From Pseudomonas sp. PSE14 (GTDB lineage Bacteria; Pseudomonadota; Gammaproteobacteria; Pseudomonadales; Pseudomonadaceae), in the NCBI RefSeq assembly GCF_029203285.1, contig NZ_CP115669.1, positions 3,782,001 to 3,846,000 of the forward strand: 64,000 nucleotides of DNA, given 5' to 3'. Below are positions 9,534-18,250 of the stretch, one piece after another; position 1 is the first letter of the stretch, and each line of letters begins with the position of its first letter. The translations under genes were made by a program, and so were the position numbers. Below the pieces are notes generated by a model. It was not told the origin of the DNA. It saw only the letters and a list, made by a program, of their open reading frames with translations, and did not search any database.

Positions 9534-10808
9534 TCACAACATGACCCGCACCTGATTGATCTTGTTCAGGCGGAGGAACATTTCCGCCGAGCCGGTCCCG
9601 ATCAGGACAGTGATATAGGCTCGACCGTTCTCCACCTTGTGCAGCACACCCTGGTAATAGGCACCATCAAACGTGATGAACTGCAGGCGCTTGCCGGTGT
9701 ACTGGGCAAGGCTGTCAACATTAACGAACTCATATTGCTGCGTTCTAGCTTCCGACTCAACCGTTTCTTCAGCCGAAACCTTTTGAAGGTCGTTTTCCGG
9801 CGTGATTTTGTGTTTAAGCGGATCGACCCAGGTAAAACCCAATTGGGTCACAGCCTCCTGGTTGACCAGAACGCTCGGTCGCAGCATCCCGATGACATCC
9901 TTGGGCTCGAAGAACTGTAGACCATCCCAGGCCATCCCCTCGCTGGGGGTCAGTTCGATGCGCAGCGAACGGGGATCGCTCAGGTAGCGGCCGTAGGCCT
10001 CGAGCACCGGCTTGTCGAGGGCGATGCGCTGCTGGCGCAGGGACTTGTCGAACTGCTCCAGCGACAGCGCCAGATAAGCCTTCTGATCGAGGCCGAGCTT
10101 GCTGCGGCAGAACTCGGTGACCCGGCGCTGGTACTGGTTGTCGTCCATCTCCACGGTGACCTGCGCGACCCGTGGCGGGTTCACGCGCATGTCGCCCGGA
10201 CGCTCGGACACGTTGATCAGCGACATGCTCAGGCGCAAGTCCAGCATGTCGCGGGCGTCGTTGCGCAGGTTGAAGGTGAGCTTCTGCGCGCCGGGCTCGA
10301 AGCGGTAGGAGAACTCCAGGTCCGATTGCAGGGAGCGATAGCCCATCTGCAACAGTTCATCGACGCCGATATTACGGACGTTGCCGCAGACCACTTCGCT
10401 CATCGCGGTGAAGGCGCTCTTCTCGGCGGGTACGGCATACAACTGCTGCACGAACGGGCCGGCCACCTCCAGCTCCACGCCTTGCAGCTCCAGGGCCATC
10501 TGCTCGGGCAGCTTGCGCTCGGCCAGGCGCTCCTTGAAGCTCAGCAGCTCGCGCAAGCCGTTGAACTTCAACTGGGCATGGGCCACCTTGAGGCTGTCAT
10601 GGGCCATGGGCACCCTGATCACGACGTTCTTGAGCCCGACCCGACCGTCGAAGGACGAGGAAATACCGCCGTAGCTGATCTCCATCATCGGCGACAGCTG
10701 CGCAATCGCATCATCGACGATGCTGCGCACGGACAGCCACAGCGACGCCTTGATGATCACGGCGACGGCGACCAGGGCCAGGAAGATCCATTTGACGAGT
10801 TTCGACAT
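9534..10808 (-). CDS. Uncharacterised exported or membrane-anchored protein, 424 aa
   Basis: Not recognised as a characterised family. Residues 5-26 form one hydrophobic helix (WIFLALVAVAVIIKASLWL), an uncleaved anchor or signal, followed by about 400 mainly polar residues with alternating beta-strand character (ISYGGISSSFDGRVGLKNVVI). It probably faces the periplasm. A C-terminal segment (YYQGVLHKVENGRAYITVLIG) looks like an Sm-type or small barrel. The GNAT gene follows 21 bp later. Confidence 0.75.
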   Translation of the reverse strand: MSKLVKWIFLALVAVAVIIKASLWLSVRSIVDDAIAQLSPMMEISYGGISSSFDGRVGLKNVVIRVPMAHDSLKVAHAQLKFNGLRELLSFKERLAERKLPEQMALELQGVELEVAGPFVQQLYAVPAEKSAFTAMSEVVCGNVRNIGVDELLQMGYRSLQSDLEFSYRFEPGAQKLTFNLRNDARDMLDLRLSMSLINVSERPGDMRVNPPRVAQVTVEMDDNQYQRRVTEFCRSKLGLDQKAYLALSLEQFDKSLRQQRIALDKPVLEAYGRYLSDPRSLRIELTPSEGMAWDGLQFFEPKDVIGMLRPSVLVNQEAVTQLGFTWVDPLKHKITPENDLQKVSAEETVESEARTQQYEFVNVDSLAQYTGKRLQFITFDGAYYQGVLHKVENGRAYITVLIGTGSAEMFLRLNKINQVRVML

Positions 10809-11016
10809 GCAGCAGTCCTTGCGAGAGCGGGAGGCATCACGGGCAATAGTGGCAGCTTAACAGCACTGTCGAACGCCCTCCACGACGGCCTCCCGGAAAT
10901 GCGTACGACTCCCCACAAGCCCCGGATTCCGGGTGACTCACCGGTCAGCCAAAGTGCTTTACGCCCGCCTCCCCCGTCAGTATGTTCTGGCCCACTTCCA
11001 ACCAAGGACTACCGCC

Positions 11017-11706
11017 ATGAGTGAGCTGATCACCTACCAACTCGAAGACGGCATCGCCACCCTGACCCTGAACAACGGCAAGGTGAACGCGATCTCCCCC
11101 GCCGTCATCGAGGCCTTCAATCAGGCGCTGGATCAGGCGGAACAGGATCGGGCAGTGGTCATCGTCACCGGTCAGCCGGGCATTCTCTCCGGCGGCTACG
11201 ACCTGAAGGTGATGACCTCCGGCCCGGAGAACGCCGTGAACCTGGTGGCCGCCGGTTCCACCCTGGCGCGCCGCATGCTCTCCCACCCCTACCCGGTCAT
11301 CGTCGCCTGCACCGGCCATGCGGTGGCCAAGGGCGCTTTCATCCTGCTCTCGGCGGATTACCGCATCGGCGTCGACGGCCCCTTCCAGATCGGCCTGAAC
11401 GAAGTCGCCATCGGCATGACCATGCACCACGTGGGCATCGAACTGGCCCGCGACCGCCTGCGCCGCTCGGCCTTCACCCGCTCGGTGATCAACGCCGAGA
11501 TGTTCAACCCGCGCGATGCCGTGGACGCCGGTTTCCTCGACAAGGTGGTACCGGCCGAGCAACTGCAGGAGGCAGCCCTGGAAGCGGCACGCCACCTGAA
11601 GAAGCTCAACATGACCGCTCACCGCAACACTAAGCTGAAAGTGCGCAAGCAACTGCTGGAGACCCTCGACCGCTCCATCGAGCAGGACAAGCAGCACCTC
11701 GCCTGA
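11017..11706 (+). CDS. Crotonase/enoyl-CoA hydratase family protein
   Basis: A 229-residue crotonase fold. The oxyanion-hole segments are LSGGYDLKVM and CTGHAVAKGAFILLSADYRIG. One of the two usual catalytic glutamates is not obvious, so hydratase chemistry is uncertain and isomerase or thioesterase activity is possible. The start at 11017 follows an AAGGA ribosome-binding site; the upstream extension of the frame lacks family similarity. Single gene ended by a terminator. Confidence 0.88.
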   Translation: MSELITYQLEDGIATLTLNNGKVNAISPAVIEAFNQALDQAEQDRAVVIVTGQPGILSGGYDLKVMTSGPENAVNLVAAGSTLARRMLSHPYPVIVACTGHAVAKGAFILLSADYRIGVDGPFQIGLNEVAIGMTMHHVGIELARDRLRRSAFTRSVINAEMFNPRDAVDAGFLDKVVPAEQLQEAALEAARHLKKLNMTAHRNTKLKVRKQLLETLDRSIEQDKQHLA

Positions 11707-11721
11707 CCCCAAGCGAGAAAG

Positions 11722-11747
11722 AGCCCGGCCCCACGCCGGGCTTTTTT
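11722..11747 (+). terminator. Terminator after the crotonase gene
   Basis: Stem AGCCCGGC/GCCGGGCT with a 5-nt loop followed by TTTTT, 15 bp past the stop. Confidence 0.9.
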
Positions 11748-11883
11748 ATGCCCGGGACTTTCATTGCGCCAGCCAACTGTTGCGTTTTTGTAAAAACTCA
11801 TTAAGCCGAACTGCTATTTTTCAAAAATTATTGCGTATTAACCTATGGATGAACCCAAAGCAACACCATCGGAGGTGTTCATC

Positions 11884-12069
11884 ATGAAACTCAAGGTTAT
11901 CGCCGCAACCCTCTTCGCCGCTGCCACTGCCATCGCCGCCCAGGCCAGCTTCGCCGAGGAATCCCCGCTGATGCAGAACCGCATGCTCAACCTGACCCAG
12001 AGCGCTCAGCAACAACCAGCCGAGCAGGCAGCCAGCCACACCGTGGAAGCCACTGCCAAACAAGGCTGA
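11884..12069 (+). CDS. Small secreted protein, 61 aa
   Basis: Strong ribosome-binding site GGAGGT eight bases before the ATG. Residues 1-22 form a classic signal peptide (KLKVIAATLFAAATAIAAQA, with cleavage probably just before or within ASFA-E). The mature part is about 40 residues, rich in Gln, Ala and Glu and without cysteine. It has its own terminator and an AT-rich upstream region, so it is a monocistronic small exported protein of unknown function. Confidence 0.8.
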   Translation: MKLKVIAATLFAAATAIAAQASFAEESPLMQNRMLNLTQSAQQQPAEQAASHTVEATAKQG

Positions 12070-12118
12070 TACCGACCTCGCCAGCAGCAGGTGACATCAT
12101 GCCCTCCAGCCCGATGCG

Positions 12119-12145
12119 AAAAGCCCGGCTTGCGGCCGGGCTTTT
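12119..12145 (+). terminator. Terminator after the small secreted protein gene
   Basis: Perfect stem AAAAGCCCGGC/GCCGGGCTTTT with a 5-nt loop. It also faces the stop of the convergent macro-domain gene and is probably bidirectional. Confidence 0.9.
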
Positions 12146-12164
12146 CGAGGGCGACAGGGCGGCG

Positions 12165-12662
12165 TCACTCAGCGGCGGCCACTCCCTTGCGGTAGACCTC
12201 GTAGACCACCACTGCGATGCCCAGATCGCCCAGGTAACGCTCCACCAACGGTTTCACATCCTTCCAGTCGAGCCCGCCCACACCGGTAGCCAGACAAGGC
12301 AGCGCCAGGCTGCTCACCCGTTCGCTCTGCAGGTAGCGGGCAAGTTCCTTCAGGCAGTGCCCGACATTCTCCAGTGTCGCCTTCGCCGGTCGCGCGCCGC
12401 GTCCGGAACCCTGCATGTCCTGGGTCAGCAGATTGGCGATGCATCGGGTGCCACCGTCCGCATCGACGCCCGACCAGACCCAGATCGAACCCGGCTCCGG
12501 CGCATCCGAATGGGCGGCGTGGCGATAGTCGCGCACCATCGACGGCCAGCGCTCGCGCAGTGCCAGCGCCAGGCCGGAGTCGAAGTGGTCCTGGGGTGCA
12601 ATGCCGTGCGCGATGACCTGGGCCTTGCTGAGCAGAATGTCGCCTTCAACGTATCGAATCAT
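12165..12662 (-). CDS. Macro-domain protein (ADP-ribose binding or hydrolysing)
   Basis: A 165-residue single macro domain: MIRYVEGDILLSKAQVIAHGI opens the fold, and GSGRGARPAKATLENVG and LPCLATGVGGLDW line the ligand pocket, the last being the characteristic glycine-rich loop. Likely roles are removal of ADP-ribose from proteins or nucleic acids, or handling of O-acetyl-ADP-ribose. No partner toxin lies nearby. Confidence 0.88.
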   Translation of the reverse strand: MIRYVEGDILLSKAQVIAHGIAPQDHFDSGLALALRERWPSMVRDYRHAAHSDAPEPGSIWVWSGVDADGGTRCIANLLTQDMQGSGRGARPAKATLENVGHCLKELARYLQSERVSSLALPCLATGVGGLDWKDVKPLVERYLGDLGIAVVVYEVYRKGVAAAE

Positions 12663-12940
12663 AAAGCGTTCCTTGTGTTCGGAATGTCCGTGGCAGCGTT
12701 GCGCTACCCCCTGATTTCCACGTTACGCCCGGCGGCCTCCCCATTTTTGACGCGGGTCAAACGCCCATGAACGCTGTCCAGCTCTCGGAAACTTCCGAGT
12801 ACTCCGCCCGCACTCCACGGCGGCATGCACCCCGGCCCGCCATCAATTTCCCTGATACTCGAAAGCAACCGGCTTCGTTATTCAACGGGCAGGACGACGG
12901 CGACACTGAGCCATCGCTTCCCGCCACCCGAGCCATCACC

Positions 12941-13162
12941 ATGAATCGCCAGGCCCATCGCTACGCTCGCAACGGCGCCCTCGCCGCCCTGGGGCTCTAC
13001 ACCATGGTGATCCTGGTGGTCATGGCGCTGGCTGCCGGCTACGACAGCGTCCGTCGCGCACCGGTGGACAATGTCGACAGGGCCGGGCTCTTCACCCGCA
13101 TCAACCAGGCGCTGCCCGTGGCACTGCAAGGCCTGCAGAGCGCCCTGAATCCCCACTCCTGA
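12941..13162 (+). CDS. Small single-span membrane protein, 73 aa
   Basis: One transmembrane helix (GALAALGLYTMVILVVMALAAGY, residues about 12-34) followed by a polar C-terminus rich in Leu and Asn. The frame is open from 12767, but the upstream 58 residues are low-complexity and lack a ribosome-binding site; the internal ATG at 12941 just before the basic N-terminus and helix is preferred. No family recognised. Confidence 0.6.
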   Translation: MNRQAHRYARNGALAALGLYTMVILVVMALAAGYDSVRRAPVDNVDRAGLFTRINQALPVALQGLQSALNPHS

Positions 13163-13269
13163 TGCCTTTTGGCTGGCGCAGCCGGCGAGCTTGTCCAACA
13201 CTGTCCGCGTGAGAGTCTGCGTCGCGGGACGAACTGTCCCGCGCGCCAGCCAGTTGCGGGGGGTTCACC

Positions 13270-14241
13270 ATGGGCCGTGTCATCGCATCCGCCGTCTACA
13301 GCAAAGGCCGCAAGGTCTCCGATATTCCCCTGGAGGACGGTTACCGCTGGGCTTGCCAGCCCGACCATTTTGTCTGGACGGGGTTACAGGAGCCGACACC
13401 GGAAGAAATGTTCAACCTGCAGCGGCAGTTCAACCTGCACGAACTGGCCGTCTCCGACGCCCTGGAAAAGCACAGCCGACCGAAGCTGGAGACCTTTGGC
13501 GACGCGCTGTTCATGGTGATCTATTCGCCAATCCGTGCTGACAGCCGATTGATGTTCGTGGAAACCCACCTGTTCGCCGGCGTCGGCTACATCATCAGCG
13601 CCCGCCACGGCTTCTCGCAGTCTTACTCTCAGGTGCGCCAGCGCTGCGAGGCTCGGCCGTTGCTGCTGGCCCACGGCACCGACTTCGTGCTCTATGCCCT
13701 GCTGGACTTCGTAGTCAGCAACTACGAGCCGGTGGTGGAAGCCATCCGCGGAGAAATCGAGGAAGTCGAGCAGCAGGTACTGCGCAAATCGCTGACCCAG
13801 GAGCAGATCGAGAAGATCTACGGCCTGCGCCGCGAGGTGCTCAAGCTCAAGCACTATGCCGCGCCCATGGTGGAGATCTGCCAGGAACTGCAGCGCCTGG
13901 ACTTCCCCTTCATCGACAAACAGATGCGCCCCTATTTCCGAGACGTGGCGATCCATGTGAATCGCCTGCTGGAAGATCTCACCACCCTGCGCGACGTGGC
14001 CACCCAGACTATCGAGGTCGGGCTGGCGCTGGAGTCTTCACGGCAGAGCGTGGTGCAGCGCAAGTTCGCTGCCTGGGCGGCGATCCTCGCCTTTCCCACG
14101 GCGGTGGCCGGCATCTACGGGATGAATTTCGAATACATCCCGGAGCTGCATTGGCACTACGGCTACTTCCTGATCATGGGGCTGCTGGTGCTGGGGTGCG
14201 TCGGGCTGTACATCAGCTTCAAGCAGGCGGAGTGGCTCTAG
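13270..14241 (+). CDS. CorA-family divalent-cation transporter
   Basis: Magnesium or cobalt channel of the inner membrane, 323 residues. A large cytoplasmic alpha/beta domain with long coiled helices precedes two C-terminal transmembrane segments (AAWAILAFPTAVAGIYGM and FLIMGLLVLGCVGLYISF). The signature GMN is present in YGMNFEYIPE at the end of the first helix. The start follows a GGGGGGTT ribosome-binding site. Confidence 0.92.
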   Translation: MGRVIASAVYSKGRKVSDIPLEDGYRWACQPDHFVWTGLQEPTPEEMFNLQRQFNLHELAVSDALEKHSRPKLETFGDALFMVIYSPIRADSRLMFVETHLFAGVGYIISARHGFSQSYSQVRQRCEARPLLLAHGTDFVLYALLDFVVSNYEPVVEAIRGEIEEVEQQVLRKSLTQEQIEKIYGLRREVLKLKHYAAPMVEICQELQRLDFPFIDKQMRPYFRDVAIHVNRLLEDLTTLRDVATQTIEVGLALESSRQSVVQRKFAAWAAILAFPTAVAGIYGMNFEYIPELHWHYGYFLIMGLLVLGCVGLYISFKQAEWL

Positions 14242-14332
14242 CCGACGACGCATGGACGTTGTACGCCGTTTGCCCGTGATCTCAGGGCACTCCGCTCTCG
14301 ATCCCGGCGCCGACCACGAACCAAGGTGTATC

Positions 14333-14360
14333 GGCGTACAACCGCGAGCGGTCGTACGCC
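14333..14360. repeat. Palindromic intergenic repeat
   Basis: GGCGTACAACCG-cgag-CGGTCGTACGCC, 12-bp arms with one mismatch. It has the same arms as the perfect copy at 31358-31385. Confidence 0.75.
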
Positions 14361-14377
14361 CTACGCCCCGGGAAAAC

Positions 14378-14407
14378 GAAAACGCCGCTCGAAGGAGCGG
14401 CGTTTTC
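14378..14407. terminator. Bidirectional terminator between the corA-like and amidotransferase genes
   Basis: Perfect 13-bp stem GAAAACGCCGCTC/GAGCGGCGTTTTC with a 4-nt loop, between two convergent genes. Confidence 0.92.
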
Positions 14408-14424
14408 ATGGGGCACGGCGGGAA

Positions 14425-15162
14425 TCAGGCGGCGTTCTGCTTCTTCTCGCGGCCCTGCTGCACGAAGCGCATCATCCACTCGCCCACCACAGTGCCCTGG
14501 TGCGGGCGCGCGAGGCTGTCGATACCGGACTGGAACACCGGCTCGCTGAAGACGTGCTTGCGCAGTTCCAGGATGGCCTGGGAGTAGTCGCTCTGGAACT
14601 CGGGGTGGCCCTGGAAGCACAGAACCTGGTCACCGATGGCGTAGGCCGCGTTCGGGCAGAAGTCACTGGAAGCGATACGGCGCGCGCCATGGGGCAGCTC
14701 GGTGACCTGGTCCTGGTGGCTGACCAGCAGGGTCAGGCCATCGCCCAGCGACGGGCTCATCCACTCCGGCTGTTCCTCGATGCGGTAGTCGTGGATGCCC
14801 ACGCCCCAGCCCTGATCCGCACGCTCGGCCTTGCCGCCGAGGACCAGCGCCAGCAGCTGGTGGCCGAAGCACACGCCCAGCAGCTTGTCACCGCGCTCAT
14901 AGAGCTTCAGCACGTAGTCCTTGAGGGTCTGGATCCAGGGATCAGTGCCAAACGAGTCCGCCTTGCTGCCTGTCACCAGGTACGCGTCGAACTTCTCATC
15001 TTCGGGCGGATAATGCCCTTCCACCACGTTGTAGACCTTGAACTCGGCCGGAACGGGTTGCTTGGCGAACAGTTGCTGGAACATCCAGCCATAGCCTTTG
15101 TACTGGTCGATCAGCTCGGGGCGGAGGATGTCGGTTTCCAGAATGCAGATGTGCAACGACAT
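14425..15162 (-). CDS. Class I glutamine amidotransferase
   Basis: A 245-residue GMP-synthase-type amidotransferase domain: the nucleophile elbow GVCFGHQLLA carries the catalytic Cys, and CFQGHPEFQ the catalytic His with Glu nearby. No synthetase partner domain or gene is present, so it may act on gamma-glutamyl compounds such as those of polyamine breakdown, as some stand-alone members do. An inverted repeat sits 30 bp upstream of the start. Confidence 0.88.
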   Translation of the reverse strand: MSLHICILETDILRPELIDQYKGYGWMFQQLFAKQPVPAEFKVYNVVEGHYPPEDEKFDAYLVTGSKADSFGTDPWIQTLKDYVLKLYERGDKLLGVCFGHQLLALVLGGKAERADQGWGVGIHDYRIEEQPEWMSPSLGDGLTLLVSHQDQVTELPHGARRIASSDFCPNAAYAIGDQVLCFQGHPEFQSDYSQAILELRKHVFSEPVFQSGIDSLARPHQGTVVGEWMMRFVQQGREKKQNAA

Positions 15163-15192
15163 GCAGGGGTGATTCCTGGGGGGTTAGCGGCT

Positions 15193-15208
15193 GATAAGAA
15201 TGGTTATC
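15193..15208. promoter_or_regulatory. GATAA-N6-TTATC inverted repeat upstream of the amidotransferase
   Basis: Perfect 5-bp arms with a 6-bp centre, 30 bp upstream of the amidotransferase start. It loosely resembles half of a Fur box, but one unit is not enough to name the regulator. Confidence 0.3.
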
Positions 15209-15366
15209 CTGGCACTGATGGAACGCGCGTGAAAATTACGCCCTATTTTTTCACCACGCAAGATACCGTGGCCGATTCTTGCGTAGGAATTTCAGGGGAA
15301 ATACCGGAAAAACCGACTTCCTTCAATTGCACGGACGCACAGGGGTGACGGCCGGTTGGCAAGGAT

Positions 15367-15921
15367 TCAGCTCAGGGACAGCGCTCGCAGGATCGAGTTC
15401 GCGTCCAGCACCTGGGCATATTCGCCTTGCAGGTTGGCCAGGGACATGGCGTGGACCTCCTCCGCGTTGCGCAGCACGCCGTTGAAATCGCGCTTGTCGA
15501 AGGCGAAGCAGGCGTCTGCCACGACCTGCGTGACGAAGCCCAGGTTGCCCGCCGAACGCGCCGTGGCCTCCACCGAGTTGTTGGTGCTGACGCCACAGAT
15601 CACCACCGAGTCGATGCCGCGCACCCGCAGCCAACGCTCCAGGCCGCTATTGATGAAGGCATCAGGGACGTTCTTCTCCAGCACCTGTTCGTGGTCCAGC
15701 GGTGCCAGCTCCGGCTGGAACTCCGCCCCCGGTTGCCCCGGCCAGAATGGCGAGCCCGGTGTACGGGAGATGTGCCGCACGTGAACCACCGGCCAGCCGG
15801 CCTGGCGCCAGGCTGCCAGCAACTCACCGATACGCTGTTCGGCCTGCGGGTTGTTGCGCGGCTCAGGGCTTTCGCGCATGCCTTGCTGCTGGTCGATGAT
15901 CAACAGGGCGGGAACGGTCAT
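15367..15921 (-). CDS. Isochorismatase-like cysteine hydrolase
   Basis: A 184-residue isochorismatase fold: the N-terminal Asp is in LLIIDQQQGM, the Lys in VLEKNVPDAF, and the nucleophile region is VVICGVSTNNSVEATAR, where the usual Cys of this family sits in ICG. Likely an amide or C-N hydrolase (nicotinamidase-like); substrate unknown. Monocistronic with a terminator downstream of the facing gene. Confidence 0.87.
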   Translation of the reverse strand: MTVPALLIIDQQQGMRESPEPRNNPQAEQRIGELLAAWRQAGWPVVHVRHISRTPGSPFWPGQPGAEFQPELAPLDHEQVLEKNVPDAFINSGLERWLRVRGIDSVVICGVSTNNSVEATARSAGNLGFVTQVVADACFAFDKRDFNGVLRNAEEVHAMSLANLQGEYAQVLDANSILRALSLS

Positions 15922-15976
15922 CGGTGCGGTCCTTGCGAGTCGGAAGGCCCCATCCTACGGCTTGCACCGGCAAGAA

Positions 15977-16001
15977 AAAACCGGCCACCAGGGCCGGTTT
16001 T
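15977..16001. terminator. Hairpin with terminator features upstream of the isochorismatase-like gene
   Basis: Stem AAAACCGGCC/GGCCGGTTTT with a 5-nt loop between the divergently arranged 15.9-kb gene start and the 16.1-kb gene end. Read on the minus strand it terminates the beta-oxidation operon before the isochorismatase gene. Confidence 0.8.
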
Positions 16002-16016
16002 GTGAAGTGACGACTT

Positions 16017-16083
16017 GTAGGAGCGAGCGTGCTCGGGAACGGCCCCGCAGCGGGGGTGGTTCGCGAGCAAGCTCGCTCCTACA
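16017..16083. repeat. Inverted pair of REP units (REPIN/BIME)
   Basis: GTAGGAGCGAGCGTGCTCG and its inverted partner CGAGCAAGCTCGCTCCTAC face each other across about 20 bp, just past the end of the beta-oxidation operon. Confidence 0.88.
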
Positions 16084-16090
16084 CGTACGC

Positions 16091-18235
16091 TCAGAACTGC
16101 TCGTTGCGCGCCGCCTTCTCCAATAGCAGCGCCGGCGGCAGGAAGCGCTCGCCGTACTGCTCGGCCAGGTACTCGGCGCGGGCGATGAAGTCCTTCAGGC
16201 CGTACTGGTTGATGAACTGCAGCGCGCCGCCGCTCCAGGCCGCGAAGCCGATGCCGAAGATCGAACCGATGTTGGCGTCAGCGGTGGAGGTCAGCACGCC
16301 CTCCTCCACGCAGCGTACCGTCTCGATGGCCTGCACGAAGAGGATGCGGTCGCGCACGTCCTCGGCGGAAATCTGTGCGTCAGCCTTCTCGAAGCGCTGC
16401 TTCAGCTCCGGCCACAAGTGCTTCTTGCCATTGGCGGGATAGTCGTAGAAACCGGCGCCAGCGGCTTTGCCCGGGCGTTTGTACTCGTTGACCATCAGAT
16501 CCACCACGGCGAAGGCCGGGTGCTTGGGCAGTTGCTTGCCTTCGGCCTCCAGGTCCTTGCGGGTCTGCTCGCGGATGTGGCTCATCAGGCTCAAGGACAC
16601 TTCGTCGCTGATCGCCAGCGGGCCTACCGGCATGCCAGCCTGGCGCGCCTGGTTCTCGATCATCGCCGCCGACACGCCCTCGCCCAGCATGGCCAGGCCT
16701 TCGTTGGTGAAGGTGCCGAACACACGGGAGGTGAAGAAGCCACGGCTGTCGTGGACGACGATCGGGGTCTTCTTGATCTGCAGGACGTAGTCGAAGGCGC
16801 GGGCCAGGGTGGCATCGTCAGTCTTCTCGCCACGGATGATCTCCACCAGCGGCATCTTGTCCACCGGGCTGAAGAAGTGCAGGCCGATGAATTTCTGCGG
16901 CTGCGCCACGGCTTCGGCCAGGCCGGTGATCGGCAGGGTCGAGGTGTTGGAGGCGATCACCGCGTCCGGCAGCGCGGCGGACTCCGCAGCGGCGCTGACC
17001 TTCGCTTTCAAGCCACGGTCCTCGAACACGGCTTCGATGATCAGGTCGCAACCTTCGAAGTCGGAATCATTGGCGGTGGGTTTGATCCGTGCGAGGAAGG
17101 CATCGCGCTTCTCGGCGGTCATCTGGCCCTTGCCCAATTTCTTGTCCAGCAGCCCGGCCGAGTAGGCCTTGCCCTTCTGGGCCGCTTCGAGGGAAACGTC
17201 CTTGAGCACCACCTCGATACCGGCGGCGGCCGAGACGTAGGCGATGCCCGCGCCCATCATGCCGGCGCCGATGACGCCGACCTTCTTCGTCAGGGTCACG
17301 GGATAGCCCTGCGGACGGGACTTGCCGGCGTTGATCTCGTTGAGCTGGAACCAGAAGGTACCAATCATGTTCTTCGCCACCTGGCCGGTGGTGAGCTCGG
17401 TGAAGTAGCGCGCCTCGATCAGTTGCGCGGTGTCGAAGTCCACCTGCGCGCCTTCGACGGCGGCGCACATGATCTTCTCAGGCGCCGGGAAGCAGCCCTT
17501 GGTCTTGTCGCGCAGCACGGACGGCGCAATCGCCAGCATCTGCGCCACGTTCGGACTTGCCGGCGTGCCGCCGGGGATCTTGTAGCCGGCGGTGTCCCAC
17601 GGCTGCTTGGCGGCCGGGTTGGCGGCGATCCACTCGCGGGCCTTGGCCAGCATGTCTTCCCGGCTGGAGGCCAATTGGTGGATCAGGCCGGCCTTGAGCG
17701 CCTGTTCCGGGCGCACTTTCTTGCCTTCGGCCAGGTACGGCAGGGCCTTCTCCAGACCGAGCAGGCGCACCATGCGCACGACCCCGCCGCCGCCGGGCAG
17801 CAGGCCCAGGGTGACTTCCGGCAGACCGAGCTGGACGTGGCTTTCGTCCAGAGCGATGCGGTGGTGGCAGGCCAGGCAGATTTCCCAGCCGCCGCCCAGG
17901 GCCGCGCCGTTGATGGCGGCGACCACGGGTTTGCCGAGGGTTTCCAGGCGACGCAGCTGGCCCTTGAGGACCAGGATGCCGTCATAGAAAGCCTGGGCAT
18001 CGAGCTGGGTGACTTTGATCAGTTCGTTGAGGTCGCCGCCGGCGAAGAAGGTCTTCTTCGCGGAGGTGATCACCACGCCGGCGATCGAATCCTTCTCGGC
18101 TTCCAGGCGCGCCACGGTGGCGGCCATGGCCTCGCGGTACGCACCGTTCATGGTGTTGGCGCTCTGGCCGGGCATGTCCATGGTCAGGACGACGATGTTG
18201 TCCTGGCCTTTTTCAAAGCGGATGGCGTCGGTCAT
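16091..18235 (-). CDS. FadB/FadJ-like fused enoyl-CoA hydratase / 3-hydroxyacyl-CoA dehydrogenase
   Basis: A 714-residue beta-oxidation multienzyme. Residues about 1-190 are a crotonase domain (INGAALGGGWEICLACHHRI and PEVTLGLLPGGGG). The NAD-binding Rossmann motif VGVIGAGMMGAGIAYV starts near residue 318, and the FIGLHFFSPVDKMPLVEII segment carries the dehydrogenase catalytic His. The thiolase gene lies 15 bp upstream, so the pair can run full beta-oxidation cycles. Order and size differ from the main fadBA operon, suggesting a paralogue for particular chain lengths. Confidence 0.93.
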   Translation of the reverse strand: MTDAIRFEKGQDNIVVLTMDMPGQSANTMNGAYREAMAATVARLEAEKDSIAGVVITSAKKTFFAGGDLNELIKVTQLDAQAFYDGILVLKGQLRRLETLGKPVVAAINGAALGGGWEICLACHHRIALDESHVQLGLPEVTLGLLPGGGGVVRMVRLLGLEKALPYLAEGKKVRPEQALKAGLIHQLASSREDMLAKAREWIAANPAAKQPWDTAGYKIPGGTPASPNVAQMLAIAPSVLRDKTKGCFPAPEKIMCAAVEGAQVDFDTAQLIEARYFTELTTGQVAKNMIGTFWFQLNEINAGKSRPQGYPVTLTKKVGVIGAGMMGAGIAYVSAAAGIEVVLKDVSLEAAQKGKAYSAGLLDKKLGKGQMTAEKRDAFLARIKPTANDSDFEGCDLIIEAVFEDRGLKAKVSAAAESAALPDAVIASNTSTLPITGLAEAVAQPQKFIGLHFFSPVDKMPLVEIIRGEKTDDATLARAFDYVLQIKKTPIVVHDSRGFFTSRVFGTFTNEGLAMLGEGVSAAMIENQARQAGMPVGPLAISDEVSLSLMSHIREQTRKDLEAEGKQLPKHPAFAVVDLMVNEYKRPGKAAGAGFYDYPANGKKHLWPELKQRFEKADAQISAEDVRDRILFVQAIETVRCVEEGVLTSTADANIGSIFGIGFAAWSGGALQFINQYGLKDFIARAEYLAEQYGERFLPPALLLEKAARNEQF

Positions 18236-18250
18236 TTTTATTCTCCGGCC

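Noticed and set aside
15193-15208. Functional Fur box upstream of the amidotransferase
   Set aside because: Only one GATAA/TTATC unit is present, and no iron-related gene is nearby; kept only as an inverted repeat.
16017-16083. CRISPR array
   Set aside because: The repeats are inverted REP palindromes, not regularly spaced direct repeats; no array was found anywhere in the window.
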